NCBI GenBank assembly: GCA_029213045.1
Contig: JARGPN010000010.1
Span: forward strand, 62,001-126,000
DNA from: Alcanivoracaceae bacterium
GTDB lineage: Bacteria; Pseudomonadota; Gammaproteobacteria; Pseudomonadales; Alcanivoracaceae
Direction: 5' to 3'
Length of the DNA: 64,000 nt
In this document: one piece after another, positions 56,274 through 64,000 of the stretch
Numbering within the stretch: position 1 is the stretch's first letter
How the letters are laid out: every line of letters starts with the position of its first letter
Notes under the pieces: model-generated
What the model was told of the DNA's origin: nothing
Database searches by the model: none
What the model saw: the letters and a program-made list of their open reading frames with translations, nothing else
Position numbers and translations under genes: made by a program

Positions 56274-57259
56274 GGATTAGCAGCGCGGTATTCGTTGAGC
56301 AGTGACTGCAAACGCTCCAGCATTGCGGCCGAAACTTCGCCTTCTTCTACTAGCTCGTCGGTCGCTTGCTGAGCATAGTCTTTCCACACTTTAATATCGG
56401 CCGCGCTTGGCGTTACCAATTTCAAGCCCTGCTGCTGAATTGCCTCATAGGCTTTGAGGTTTGCCGTACGGCTTTCCGTATCCATTTGTGCAAAGGTTTT
56501 TTCTAATATATCGCGCACCACCTGTTGATCGGCGGGCGTCATTTTACTGAAGTGTTTTTTGCTAATCGCGAGAATGCCGTAGGTATATAGCAACGGGACA
56601 TCAGTGATGTATTTTACCCGTGAATGCCACTGTAGCGTCAGCGCAGCAACCGGTGGCGCAGCAAACGCATTGATTGCACCCGTCTGTAAAGAAGTCAGCA
56701 CTGTGCCAATATTGAGCATGATTGGCGATAACTCAAACACTTTCGCGGCTTTCGCAGAACCCGTGTCATTCGCGGGCAACCAAAGTTTTTGCTGACGTAG
56801 TTCTTCGAGGTTCGATACTGGGTCGGTGCTCATCACATACGCAAAGCCGCCATCTGCCGCGCCGAATGTCACCCATCCTGCATCTTCAAAACCCTGTTGA
56901 ATAATGGGGTCTAGCGTCTTACGAACATAATCAACTTCTTCATAGGAATTAAACGCTAACGGAAGGTTAAGCACTTGGCTGTCTTTATACTGCCGTGCAA
57001 AGGCACCGGCCTGTGACATTGCGCCGTGTAATTGCCCAATGGAAATTTTGCGCATGACGGCACCGTCATCGCCCATCACACCGCCGGGGTAAACCTTAAT
57101 TTTTACCCGCCCTTCGGTGCCCGCCTGAATAGCATCTCCGGCTTCCTTTAACTGAGTCACAACGGACGTGCCTTCAGGGTACAAGGTGGAAATTTTTAAG
57201 GTTTGCGCCTGCGCCAAAAGAGGCAGGCAAAAAAGAAATGAAACAAGGACTCGCAACAT
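56270..57259 (-). CDS. TRAP transporter periplasmic binding protein (DctP/TatP type)
   Basis: The 329-residue protein has a signal peptide (LPLLAQAQ) and a DctP-type fold (LKISTLYPEGTSVVTQLKEAGD, GRVKIKVYPGGVMGDDGAVM, LQTGAINAFAAPPVAAL). The conserved Arg for carboxylate ligands is not clearly placed in my reading. Start 57259 is chosen for its signal peptide and GGAG at nine bases. The gene before it encodes TatT, a TPR partner, so this is a TPAT-type system. Confidence 0.9.
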   Translation of the reverse strand: MLRVLVSFLFCLPLLAQAQTLKISTLYPEGTSVVTQLKEAGDAIQAGTEGRVKIKVYPGGVMGDDGAVMRKISIGQLHGAMSQAGAFARQYKDSQVLNLPLAFNSYEEVDYVRKTLDPIIQQGFEDAGWVTFGAADGGFAYVMSTDPVSNLEELRQQKLWLPANDTGSAKAAKVFELSPIMLNIGTVLTSLQTGAINAFAAPPVAALTLQWHSRVKYITDVPLLYTYGILAISKKHFSKMTPADQQVVRDILEKTFAQMDTESRTANLKAYEAIQQQGLKLVTPSAADIKVWKDYAQQATDELVEEGEVSAAMLERLQSLLNEYRAANP

Positions 57260-57284
57260 GGCAAATGGCTCCAGCAAATTTGCG

Positions 57285-58133
57285 CTATTCAAAATATTCG
57301 GCAGAACCGTCTAGTAATACTTGCGCTTGTTTCTGCGCGTAACGGTTTTGCAAGGTCAGGCCGTGTTCTTCTACGTCAGCCTCAAGCACTTCCTTGAGCA
57401 ACTGATCATGTAACGCTTGATCGAACACTAGCCGCGCATAGCGTTCTGCACAGAGTGTTTTGGCTAGCAAGTTGCGTCCGCTCGACAACTCAACGGCCTT
57501 ATCGAAATGTTCTTTTGCCAAATCTGGGTTGCCGCCTAGTGACGCTGGCAAGATACTGTTGAGCGCCCCTAAATACATATGCGCCTGACCAAAATCATAA
57601 CCTTCATCAAGCTCTACAACGCGGGACATTAAGGCGTTCACTCGCCCCAGTTCGGCCACCGCATTCCAATCATTGCTGTTCTGCTGAATATAGCCCACCC
57701 ACGTTGAACCTAGGGTATACATCATTGGCACGTCTTTCTTATTTGCATCTTCCAGCAAGGCGTCAAACTGCTCAATTGGCACTTTACGGACCTCGCACCA
57801 ATCTTTGTCTCTGGCACAGGCAGCTCTAACGGCATAGCCCATTGCTTTATTGGTCAGCCGCTGTGCCCGTGTTTTATCTTCAACATAAATACCCGCATAC
57901 GCGGAGTACATGCTCGCGCCGCTTTGCAATAGAGATTCTTTTTCTGGCCAATTCACAATCAGGCCGTCAATCATTAACAGATAAGTAGGAAGCCCATCAC
58001 CAACAAGCTCTAGGTCATCGTTATCCAATACGCCGTAAGGCAAGTTGTCGCCCAGACGCGCGACACCACAAGCTTGTATCAAGCACGCCAAAGAGACGAT
58101 TGAGAAAACACGGAAAGCTAATCGTAACTGCAC
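57285..58133 (-). CDS. TatT-family lipoprotein (TPR partner of TRAP transporter)
   Basis: The 282-residue protein has a lipoprotein signal (ACLIQACG) and matches the TRAP transporter TatT component family. TatT proteins are helical, TPR-like, and associate with DctP-like proteins, as shown for the Treponema pallidum pair Tp0956/Tp0957. GTG is the start codon. It begins the four-gene operon, ending 25 bases before the binding-protein start. In that model it would pass hydrophobic ligands to the binding protein; here the ligand is unknown. Confidence 0.88.
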   Translation of the reverse strand: MQLRLAFRVFSIVSLACLIQACGVARLGDNLPYGVLDNDDLELVGDGLPTYLLMIDGLIVNWPEKESLLQSGASMYSAYAGIYVEDKTRAQRLTNKAMGYAVRAACARDKDWCEVRKVPIEQFDALLEDANKKDVPMMYTLGSTWVGYIQQNSNDWNAVAELGRVNALMSRVVELDEGYDFGQAHMYLGALNSILPASLGGNPDLAKEHFDKAVELSSGRNLLAKTLCAERYARLVFDQALHDQLLKEVLEADVEEHGLTLQNRYAQKQAQVLLDGSAEYFE

Positions 58134-58260
58134 AGAAACTCGCTATTTTTAGTCATTATGCGGGCAAGGCCCCTTTATAGCAGGCCGGTTCCCGCAACTC
58201 AAACGGGCGGACCCCGACTTGCCCCGTATATTCGGGCGTTGGCGCGCTAAAAGCCCAGCA

Positions 58261-59091
58261 TCAAGTAAGGCGTTTTCGCCAAGCTCCTACACCCGCTCCC
58301 AACACGCAGCCACTCAACAAACCTGCTACGTGCGCCGTATTCGCAACCGGGCCCATGAGCCCTGTCATACATAAAAACAACCAACCGACCATCAGAATGA
58401 CGACTTCCCGTCGCAACCCGTAGCCAGCGCCAGGATTTACTTTGCCGTACAACCATAGATAGCCCAGTAAGGCGTACACCACGCCAGACAGTCCGCCAAA
58501 ATTTGCGCCACTGTCGTAAAACTGCGCGACGTTCGATATAGCCGCCGTGACAACGGTTATTGCCAGCAACTGCGTGCTCGACTGGAAGCGCTCAATGATG
58601 CGTCCAAGATCCAACCACCACAGCAAATTAAAAATGATATGCAAAGCACTAAAGTGCACCAGCGCGGGGGTCAGTAGTCGCCACGGCTGCGTTGCCAATT
58701 GGGTCGGGTCAGCAGGAAACATTAACGCAAGATAAAGGCCATCCCCCACCAACCAATAACCTGCGTAAATAGCCACGCACGCCACAAAGACCACCTTCAC
58801 TACCGGCCCAAGGCTGCTCCACCATTCACCGGTAAACAGCGACGGCTGGGCACCTTGCAGGGCAACAGGCTCGCTCGTCTGCCACGCCAATCGCTGGTAT
58901 TTGGGCGCGCCAGGGTTCGCCAAAAACTCATCTAACGTTTTCCGAGCGACATCGAAATGCTCCGGCTGCTGTAACAACACCACCGCATCGCCGTTATCTG
59001 TCTGCACTTTGGCGGCAATGTTTTGCGCCGCCAACACCTGCACAAAAAGGTTGGCAGGTTGCGCCTGTCGAAAGCGCGCTAATTCAAGCAT
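58261..59091 (-). CDS. Rhomboid-family intramembrane serine protease
   Basis: The 276-residue protein has an N-terminal cytoplasmic domain of about 80 residues as in GlpG and six membrane helices. Catalytic Ser lies in NFGGLSGVVYALLGY (GxSG) and His in AHVAGLLSGCVLGAG. HIIFNLLWWLDLGRIIE is the typical HxxxNxxxxWxxG region. It cleaves transmembrane substrates; targets are unknown. TTGGAG precedes the ATG. Confidence 0.93.
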   Translation of the reverse strand: MLELARFRQAQPANLFVQVLAAQNIAAKVQTDNGDAVVLLQQPEHFDVARKTLDEFLANPGAPKYQRLAWQTSEPVALQGAQPSLFTGEWWSSLGPVVKVVFVACVAIYAGYWLVGDGLYLALMFPADPTQLATQPWRLLTPALVHFSALHIIFNLLWWLDLGRIIERFQSSTQLLAITVVTAAISNVAQFYDSGANFGGLSGVVYALLGYLWLYGKVNPGAGYGLRREVVILMVGWLFLCMTGLMGPVANTAHVAGLLSGCVLGAGVGAWRKRLT

Positions 59092-59155
59092 CTAGCCAAC
59101 TCCAAGAAATGACGTTTTTATCCAGCCGAATCCAGCCGATTGCTCTAGCCACGTA

Positions 59156-60214
59156 TTATTCGGCTGGCAAATCGGCGATTCGTTCCACTTCTGTCCAGAA
59201 GCAGGCCCAATCTGCCACACACTGCGACAGTATAGCGTCAAAGCGGGGCACTAAGTTCTCGTAATCCGCGACGGTGTTGAGTTGAGCGTTGTTGAGAGGC
59301 CCATCAAACCAGCGCTGGTATCGGGCAAGATCAGGGTTGTCGGCTAAGGCATCGCTATACTGCTGGCGCAATGCCTCACGCAAGACGTCTCGCTGAGCGA
59401 GCATTCTCTCTTCCGGCATATCGGAGGTGTACAGCGATTCAAGCGCCGCGCGCGTCTCGTCGACCATTGCCACGACTTGCCGTCGGGTGGCATCACGACG
59501 TTGCAGGCGTTCATCCTGAGCCGCGTTATCGGCACCCAGCTGCGCGCGCCACTGCTTTACCCCCGCCCGCGCCACCGACGTTGCCAAGCTCTCATTAAAT
59601 TCAGTATTGCCTTTTACATAGAGGCGACGATGAGCCAACTCGTGAAACAATAGCTCGGCAAAATCTGCGTCATCGCCCGCCAGCATGAGGGTCGTCAAGG
59701 GATCATCAAACCAGCCCAACGTTGAATACGCGATAGCCCCTGCGGCATAAACTTCGAATCCTTTGTCACGCAATTTTTCCGCATCGCGATTGGCGCGCGC
59801 CACATCAAAATAACCGCGATAGGTCGCGCACCCCGCGATGGGATAGCACCACGTTTTTGGCGTAAGCGAGAGCGCGGGTGCAGCAAACACATTCCATGTT
59901 GCCCAACCCCGTTGTAGCGGTGGGCTATCGAAAGACACGTAATCGGTATAAGCATCGTCAACAGGGAGCAGCAAAACATCTTCCGCGAAGATTCTTAATG
60001 ACTCGCTTAGCTGCAACTTTTTCCGCTGCGTTTCAGTTAACGAAATTTCCGAGTGCTCGCCCGCGAGAATTTCACTGACCGGCACCCGCTCGCGCATGAT
60101 TTTCTGATGACCACTGACCAAATGAGCGTAGTAACCCATCTGGCAACCCGCCATACCGACACCCAGGACAGCGCCCATCGCCATGCGCATAAGAACTACG
60201 GCGAGGCGTCTCAT
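59156..60214 (-). CDS. Lipoprotein zinc aminopeptidase (PF10023 family)
   Basis: The 352-residue protein has a lipobox GMAGC and a zinc motif [21 protein letters not shown], where HELAH plus Glu is diagnostic of the putative aminopeptidase family PF10023. It is likely a periplasmic peptidase anchored to the membrane. Its ATG overlaps the efpL stop by three bases, so it is coupled with that gene. Confidence 0.87.
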   Translation of the reverse strand: MRRLAVVLMRMAMGAVLGVGMAGCQMGYYAHLVSGHQKIMRERVPVSEILAGEHSEISLTETQRKKLQLSESLRIFAEDVLLLPVDDAYTDYVSFDSPPLQRGWATWNVFAAPALSLTPKTWCYPIAGCATYRGYFDVARANRDAEKLRDKGFEVYAAGAIAYSTLGWFDDPLTTLMLAGDDADFAELLFHELAHRRLYVKGNTEFNESLATSVARAGVKQWRAQLGADNAAQDERLQRRDATRRQVVAMVDETRAALESLYTSDMPEERMLAQRDVLREALRQQYSDALADNPDLARYQRWFDGPLNNAQLNTVADYENLVPRFDAILSQCVADWACFWTEVERIADLPAE

Positions 60215-60777
60215 GCGCGAGATACGTATGCCCGTTCGCCAGTATTCACTTTTACTTTTTCGCCGACTTCAATGTATTCCGGCACGGAAACGACTAGCCC
60301 CGTATTTAGCGTTGCCGGTTTCGTGCGTGCCGATGCCGATGCTGCTTTCATTGCCGGTGTCGTCTCGACAATTTCTAACACCACGGTTTGCGGCAATTCC
60401 AAACCTATCACGGTGTCATCCACAAGCAGCACTTGCACGCCTTGCGTCGCTTCCGTAATAAAGGCCATCTCGTCTTCAATGTCGGATTGTTTTAACAGGT
60501 ACTGAGTGAAATCTTCGTTGTCCATAAAGACGCAGTCGTCGCCATCAAGATAGGAAAACTGCACCTGCCGACGTTGCAACTGCACCGTTTCAACATCGTC
60601 ATCGCCCTTGAAGCGCTCCTCGTATTTGCCACTGCCAACCACCGCATGCGCCTTGACCCTATACAAGGTGGCTGCACCACGCGCGGAGGGCGACTGCACA
60701 TCAATTTGTCGAATGACATAGAGAGTGCCATTGGCAGTAATGACTTCAGAACGCTTTAAATCACTGGCTTTGGTCAT
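60211..60777 (-). CDS. yeiP: EF-P-like protein EfpL (YeiP)
   Basis: EfpL helps ribosomes stalled on proline-rich motifs. The 188-residue protein has three beta domains. The loop tip carries Arg33 ([16 protein letters not shown]), as in E. coli YeiP, where ordinary EF-P has a modified Lys. The C-terminus [20 protein letters not shown] and [24 protein letters not shown] is also EfpL-like. Start ATG 60777 is taken by alignment with YeiP. It is coupled to the aminopeptidase gene. Confidence 0.93.
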   Translation of the reverse strand: MTKASDLKRSEVITANGTLYVIRQIDVQSPSARGAATLYRVKAHAVVGSGKYEERFKGDDDVETVQLQRRQVQFSYLDGDDCVFMDNEDFTQYLLKQSDIEDEMAFITEATQGVQVLLVDDTVIGLELPQTVVLEIVETTPAMKAASASARTKPATLNTGLVVSVPEYIEVGEKVKVNTGERAYVSRA

Positions 60778-60942
60778 GGGGATGTCCGTTGATCGCTCTT
60801 TATAAAATGTCGGCGTTGCCCCGTCTGGACAGCACAATGCACAGACGGTGCGACGTGTAGACCGCGAATGATACCGGACAATTTAGTTCATGGAGAGTAG
60901 TAAGAAGGCGCTCACGCAGGTCAAGAATAGACAGAGAGCAGA

Positions 60943-61749
60943 CTAATCGGCCAATACACGCGCAATGGCTTCGCGAGATTCGCGGCACAAGGCTTCCGCA
61001 GCATCTTGCTCCGTCGTAGCGACATCCAATGAAGGCAGGAAACATACTCGCACTCGAATCACATCGCGCCGCAACAATGCCCACAGATGATGATGGAACG
61101 CATCGTCACCAATAAACGCCGGCTGAGTATCGACGCGGCCGCGCGCATCTAAATACTGCAGCGCAACCGGCTGCACTCGACTCGTGGCAATCAACGGCGC
61201 ATTGAACAGCTGTGGAAAGAACCGACGCAAACCAGTGCCGTCAGTGGTGGTACCCTCTGGAAACACTAAGATTGTGCGACCACGCTGCAAATGCTTCGCC
61301 ACTTCGTGGGACTTCTGCCGCGACTCACCCGCGCCACGCCGGATAAACAACGTGCCCGCCGCAACAGACAGCTGGCCAATCAATGGCCATTTTCGGACTT
61401 CTGCTTTCGATAAAAAGTGCACATTACGTTGCGCGCCAATCACCGGAATATCCAACCACGAAACATGATTGCTAACAAGAAAACGCGCACCGGCATCTGC
61501 TCTGCCGATCACCTCAACATCCACCGACAGAATGTGCAACAGCCGCTTCTGCCAGTGTTGTGCTGCTCGCCGAACTACCGGACTGTACGGACGCCAAAAT
61601 GCAAACAGACAAAGCGCCAATAAAAGTCCGTAGCACAAATGCACGACAACACGAAATGCCCGCCAAACACGACGTAATTCATTCGCCGGTGACGGCGAAA
61701 ACGCCTGCGCATCAATCGCATTTGACCTCTGCAATAACGGCTGCGTCAT
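60943..61749 (-). CDS. olsA: Lyso-ornithine lipid O-acyltransferase-like (OlsA/PlsC family)
   Basis: This 268-residue acyltransferase has the HX4D motif NHVSWLD, FPEGTTTDG and RVQPVALQYL of the 1-acyl-glycerol-phosphate acyltransferase family, with a membrane helix near residues 35-55. As it overlaps the OlsB-like gene by one base (TAATG), the probable role is OlsA: O-acylation of lyso-ornithine lipid. A PlsC role in phospholipid synthesis cannot be excluded. Confidence 0.85.
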   Translation of the reverse strand: MTQPLLQRSNAIDAQAFSPSPANELRRVWRAFRVVVHLCYGLLLALCLFAFWRPYSPVVRRAAQHWQKRLLHILSVDVEVIGRADAGARFLVSNHVSWLDIPVIGAQRNVHFLSKAEVRKWPLIGQLSVAAGTLFIRRGAGESRQKSHEVAKHLQRGRTILVFPEGTTTDGTGLRRFFPQLFNAPLIATSRVQPVALQYLDARGRVDTQPAFIGDDAFHHHLWALLRRDVIRVRVCFLPSLDVATTEQDAAEALCRESREAIARVLAD

Positions 61750-62591
61750 TACACTGCAACCGGTTGCAAGAAGTGCTGCACATAACGACGCGGCAAGTTA
61801 TCCAGCGACATCAAAATAAAGAAATCCAAACAGTTAAAGTCAGGGTCCCAGCATGGCTCACCACACACTTGTGACCCCATGCGCAGATACGCTTTTAATA
61901 GCGGCGGCATGCGCACTGCTGACCCGGCATCATCGACCGCCTGCAAATCGTTCAGTGGCAACTTCGGTATAACCCGTCGATCCGCTGGCGTTAAATGCTG
62001 CTGGCGAATACGCTCGACAATGGCCGACACATCGTAGCCTTCGCTGAGTGCAACACTGGCGCAGCCGATCAAATACTGGATGTTTTCCTGCACCATATAT
62101 TGCGCCACACGCGACCACATGACGGTAATCACCGCGCCGTTGCGATATTCAGGATGAATACAAGTTCTACCCAGTTCTGCCACGCGACCTTGTAGCGACG
62201 ACAACATGGTTAACTCAAATTCTTCCGCTGAGTAGAAACCACCGGTACGAAGAATTTTTTCTTGCGGGAGGATTCGGGTATACCCCACCACTTCACCGCT
62301 TTCATTGTCACGCACAATAAGATGCAAACAGTGCTTATCAAATCGATCACGATCCAGACCAAACGGCGAATTGATGGTGGCGCCATATTCTTCAGAGAAT
62401 ACGCGGTAACGTAACCGCTGCGCCTTCACGATCTCCCGACGCGAACGGGTAAACGTTGCCGTAAAGCGGGACGTACTCTCAGGCGATGCTAGGTCACGTC
62501 CTTGAAGCTTGAACATTTCTGCCGTGGCGAGGAAGGGCTTCGCCAAAGCGCTGTTGATAGCCTTAATCTTGTCTGCGGCGGTTGCCAGCAT
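61749..62591 (-). CDS. olsB: L-ornithine N-alpha-acyltransferase-like (OlsB family)
   Basis: The 280-residue GNAT-fold acyltransferase resembles OlsB, which acylates ornithine from 3-hydroxyacyl-ACP in the first step of ornithine lipid synthesis. The features are LRYRVFSEEYGATINSPFGLDRD, VGYTRILPQEKILRTGGFYS, ELGRTCIHPEYRNG and the C-terminal VCGEPCWDPDFNCLDFFIL. GGAGAG four bases before the ATG. No Pho box is visible, although ornithine lipids are often made in phosphate starvation. Confidence 0.85.
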   Translation of the reverse strand: MLATAADKIKAINSALAKPFLATAEMFKLQGRDLASPESTSRFTATFTRSRREIVKAQRLRYRVFSEEYGATINSPFGLDRDRFDKHCLHLIVRDNESGEVVGYTRILPQEKILRTGGFYSAEEFELTMLSSLQGRVAELGRTCIHPEYRNGAVITVMWSRVAQYMVQENIQYLIGCASVALSEGYDVSAIVERIRQQHLTPADRRVIPKLPLNDLQAVDDAGSAVRMPPLLKAYLRMGSQVCGEPCWDPDFNCLDFFILMSLDNLPRRYVQHFLQPVAV

Positions 62592-62711
62592 GCAACTCTC
62601 CGATAACCAATTTGGCTTAGGCTAAAAAGTTGCTATTGCAATGCAGTGAACCCCACGTGACAGTTTGATAACATCGACAAACATAAGAATGACAAAAGAG
62701 AACGCACAGCA

Positions 62712-62981
62712 ATGAAAGGCAAGATCGCGGCCACCACCCCCTTCCCCCAAGATGTTGAGCAGGGTAAAACCTATTATTGGTGTGCCTGTGGCCTGAGCAA
62801 GAAGCAGCCGTTTTGTGACGGGTCCCATAAAGGAACGGAATTCAGCCCTATTGCTTATCATGCAGAGAAGAACCAGATAGTGTTCTTCTGCGGCTGCAAA
62901 CAAAGTAGTCGCCAGCCGATCTGCGATGGCACGCACAGCAAACTGCCAAGCGATCAAGGCGAACCCAACAATCATCGCTGA
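62712..62981 (+). CDS. Double CDGSH iron-sulfur protein
   Basis: The 89-residue protein has two CxCx(S/T)x3PxCDGxH motifs: CACGLSKKQPFCDGSH and CGCKQSSRQPICDGTH, each able to hold a 2Fe-2S cluster with three Cys and one His. It is small and soluble. Such proteins are redox-active and possibly transfer clusters or electrons. It is divergent from olsB with 120 bp between. Confidence 0.92.
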   Translation: MKGKIAATTPFPQDVEQGKTYYWCACGLSKKQPFCDGSHKGTEFSPIAYHAEKNQIVFFCGCKQSSRQPICDGTHSKLPSDQGEPNNHR

Positions 62982-63051
62982 ATGCAGGACGGTATTGGCA
63001 TAACGTTCATGCGACGCAGCGACCCATAACACTCACCAAAAGGACGTTCCG

Positions 63052-63567
63052 GTGAAATTGTCACAGCCCCATCTTTGGCTAAACCCGTTCAAGCGCGAAA
63101 CCCTCGACACCCAAGTGTTAAAAGCGTGGCGGGCCACGCCCTTATTACAAGGCATCCGCGCAGGGGTTTGTGAAAAGTTGGTAGAGCGAACGCATGTGCG
63201 TCAGTACCAACCAGGCGAGTATGTATTTCGCGAAGGCGATAGCGCCGTTGCCGCAGCGCTCATTGTTCAAGGTAACGTCGTTATTCGAAGCGACGATAAC
63301 GATATCGCTCGCCTCGGCGCAGGTGAGTTTTTTGGCGAAGCGGCCTTACTTGAAGACACGCCACGCTCCGCCAGTGCCGTCGCAGAAGGTGTGACATTAG
63401 TGTCCTTGCTTGTGCGCTATCAACTCGAAGAATTTGTGCAGCACCGGCCGCAGGCGGGTTTAAATATTATGACCAACCTCGCGCACCTGTTGCTTGCACG
63501 GTTACATCGCGGCAACAACGATCACACTGAAGAAAAAAACGCCAACGACGGTAACGCAGCATCATGA
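63052..63567 (+). CDS. Cyclic-nucleotide-binding-domain protein
   Basis: The 171-residue protein has one cNMP-binding domain at about 40-150: YQPGEYVFREGDSAVAAALIVQG and GAGEFFGEAALLEDTPRSASAVAE with the phosphate-binding Arg. No HTH follows, so it is probably not a CRP-type regulator. GTG start has AAGGA eight bases upstream. Its stop overlaps the transporter start (ATGA), so it may modulate that protein. Confidence 0.87.
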   Translation: MKLSQPHLWLNPFKRETLDTQVLKAWRATPLLQGIRAGVCEKLVERTHVRQYQPGEYVFREGDSAVAAALIVQGNVVIRSDDNDIARLGAGEFFGEAALLEDTPRSASAVAEGVTLVSLLVRYQLEEFVQHRPQAGLNIMTNLAHLLLARLHRGNNDHTEEKNANDGNAAS

Positions 63568-64000
63568 ACGGATGGCCTCTTAGACTCGTATTGGTCTCGA
63601 TTGGGTTAGCCGTTCTTGCTTGGGTGCTATCCCCCATCTGGCTCGCGTTATTAATTAGCGTGCTATTTTATTTACTGTTATCACCACTGGTCAGTATGTT
63701 GCTCGCCCGCGGGGCTAGCCGCGATCGCGCCATTATTATGTCGCTACTGCCGGCGTTGCTGATTCTTGTTTATGCGGCCGTTTATTCAATTAACTCGCTG
63801 CGCAATTACTTGCCCCACCTCGCCGCTGATTTAGAGCACCTACAGCAAAGCGCGACGCTCGCACTACTGCAATTTGAAACCTATTTAGAACAAATGATTG
63901 GTTTGCGTCTGCGCCTAGCGGAAAACGCACAGGTGCTTGACCTTAACGACATACTGCAAACAGATAAGCTGTTAGAGTCCACTGGAGTTTTTGCTAACAT
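63564..64000 (+). CDS. AI-2E-family/PerM-like permease (partial, cut by window end)
   Basis: A frame begins at ATG 63564, overlapping the previous stop, and stays open to the end (145 codons). It encodes several hydrophobic segments, starting LRLVLVSIGLAVLAWVLSPI and LALLISVLFYLLLSPLV. A periplasmic segment with HLAADLEHLQQSAT follows. The pattern matches the N-terminus of AI-2E transporter/PerM family proteins. The 3' part lies outside, so the class is tentative. Confidence 0.72.
   Translation, partial: MNGWPLRLVLVSIGLAVLAWVLSPIWLALLISVLFYLLLSPLVSMLLARGASRDRAIIMSLLPALLILVYAAVYSINSLRNYLPHLAADLEHLQQSATLALLQFETYLEQMIGLRLRLAENAQVLDLNDILQTDKLLESTGVFAN

Noticed and set aside
62592-62711. Pho box upstream of olsB
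   Set aside because: TTGTCAT, TTGTCGA and CTGTCAC occur but with spacings of 15 and 17 bases, not the 11-bp period of a Pho box.
62622-63032. A 136-codon minus-strand frame with hydrophobic stretches
   Set aside because: It covers the double-CDGSH gene on the opposite strand, whose motifs are unmistakable.

Overview
The window looks like chromosome from a free-living, probably marine gammaproteobacterium close to the Pseudomonas/Cellvibrionales group. The base for this is a divergent fpr-finR pair, a cis/trans fatty-acid isomerase, OlsBA ornithine-lipid genes, EfpL, PEP carboxylase, Pseudomonas-type REP palindromes and mid-range GC. The lineage is inference from gene content. No phage, plasmid, insertion sequence or CRISPR array was seen. 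The only clearly foreign-looking piece is a decayed RHS/YD-repeat fragment beside a tRNA-Leu gene.

Layout. 1-8.4 kb: a TonB-dependent receptor, a crotonase-family protein, a LEA14-like lipoprotein, a ribbon-helix-helix/zinc-ribbon protein, an ABC1/UbiB-type kinase and a 7TM-DISM diguanylate cyclase. 8.5-12.9 kb: a haloalkane dehalogenase-like hydrolase, a Fur-box-preceded PepSY/DUF2271/DUF4198 operon and a variant metallo-beta-lactamase-fold protein. 13.1-17.6 kb: a DUF1631 protein, a PilZ protein, and the fpr/finR redox pair. 17.8-26.6 kb: a membrane-lipid block with cti, an OmpR-type regulator, and, on the opposite strand, DUF2878-DUF1295-CFA-like methyltransferase-histidine kinase. The two halves of the two-component system meet tail to tail. 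26.7-37.2 kb: ppc, a membrane protein with a degenerate GGDEF domain, an FAD monooxygenase, a cupin, dinB, an SDR dehydrogenase, a thioesterase, a DUF2846 lipoprotein and a DUF1289 protein.

37.2-42.2 kb: the RHS remnant, tRNA-Leu(UAG), two single-pass coiled-coil membrane proteins, a secreted unknown protein, sodB and a thiolase. 42.3-47.5 kb: SRPBCC protein and AraC regulator opposite two fatty acid hydroxylase/sterol desaturase-family proteins, then a rubber-oxygenase/MpaB-like protein and a TetR regulator. 47.5-52.9 kb: acnA flanked by REP clusters, including a roughly 160-bp tandem repeat, then a CBS protein, a small secreted coiled-coil protein and a GNAT enzyme. 52.9-58.1 kb: OsmC, pirin, and a four-gene TatT-type TRAP transporter operon. 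58.3-64 kb: a rhomboid protease, EfpL with a lipoprotein aminopeptidase, OlsB/OlsA, a double-CDGSH protein, and a cyclic-nucleotide-binding-domain protein overlapping an AI-2E-family transporter cut by the window end.

A recurring theme is membrane-lipid composition: cti, CFA-like methyltransferase, OlsBA, two di-iron hydroxylases, thioesterase and beta-oxidation-type enzymes. The most unusual arrangement is the lipid-modification block with its split, convergent two-component system. Start codons were moved inward from the longest open frame where a ribosome-binding site, a signal peptide or family alignment supported this. All function calls rest on motif recognition by eye.
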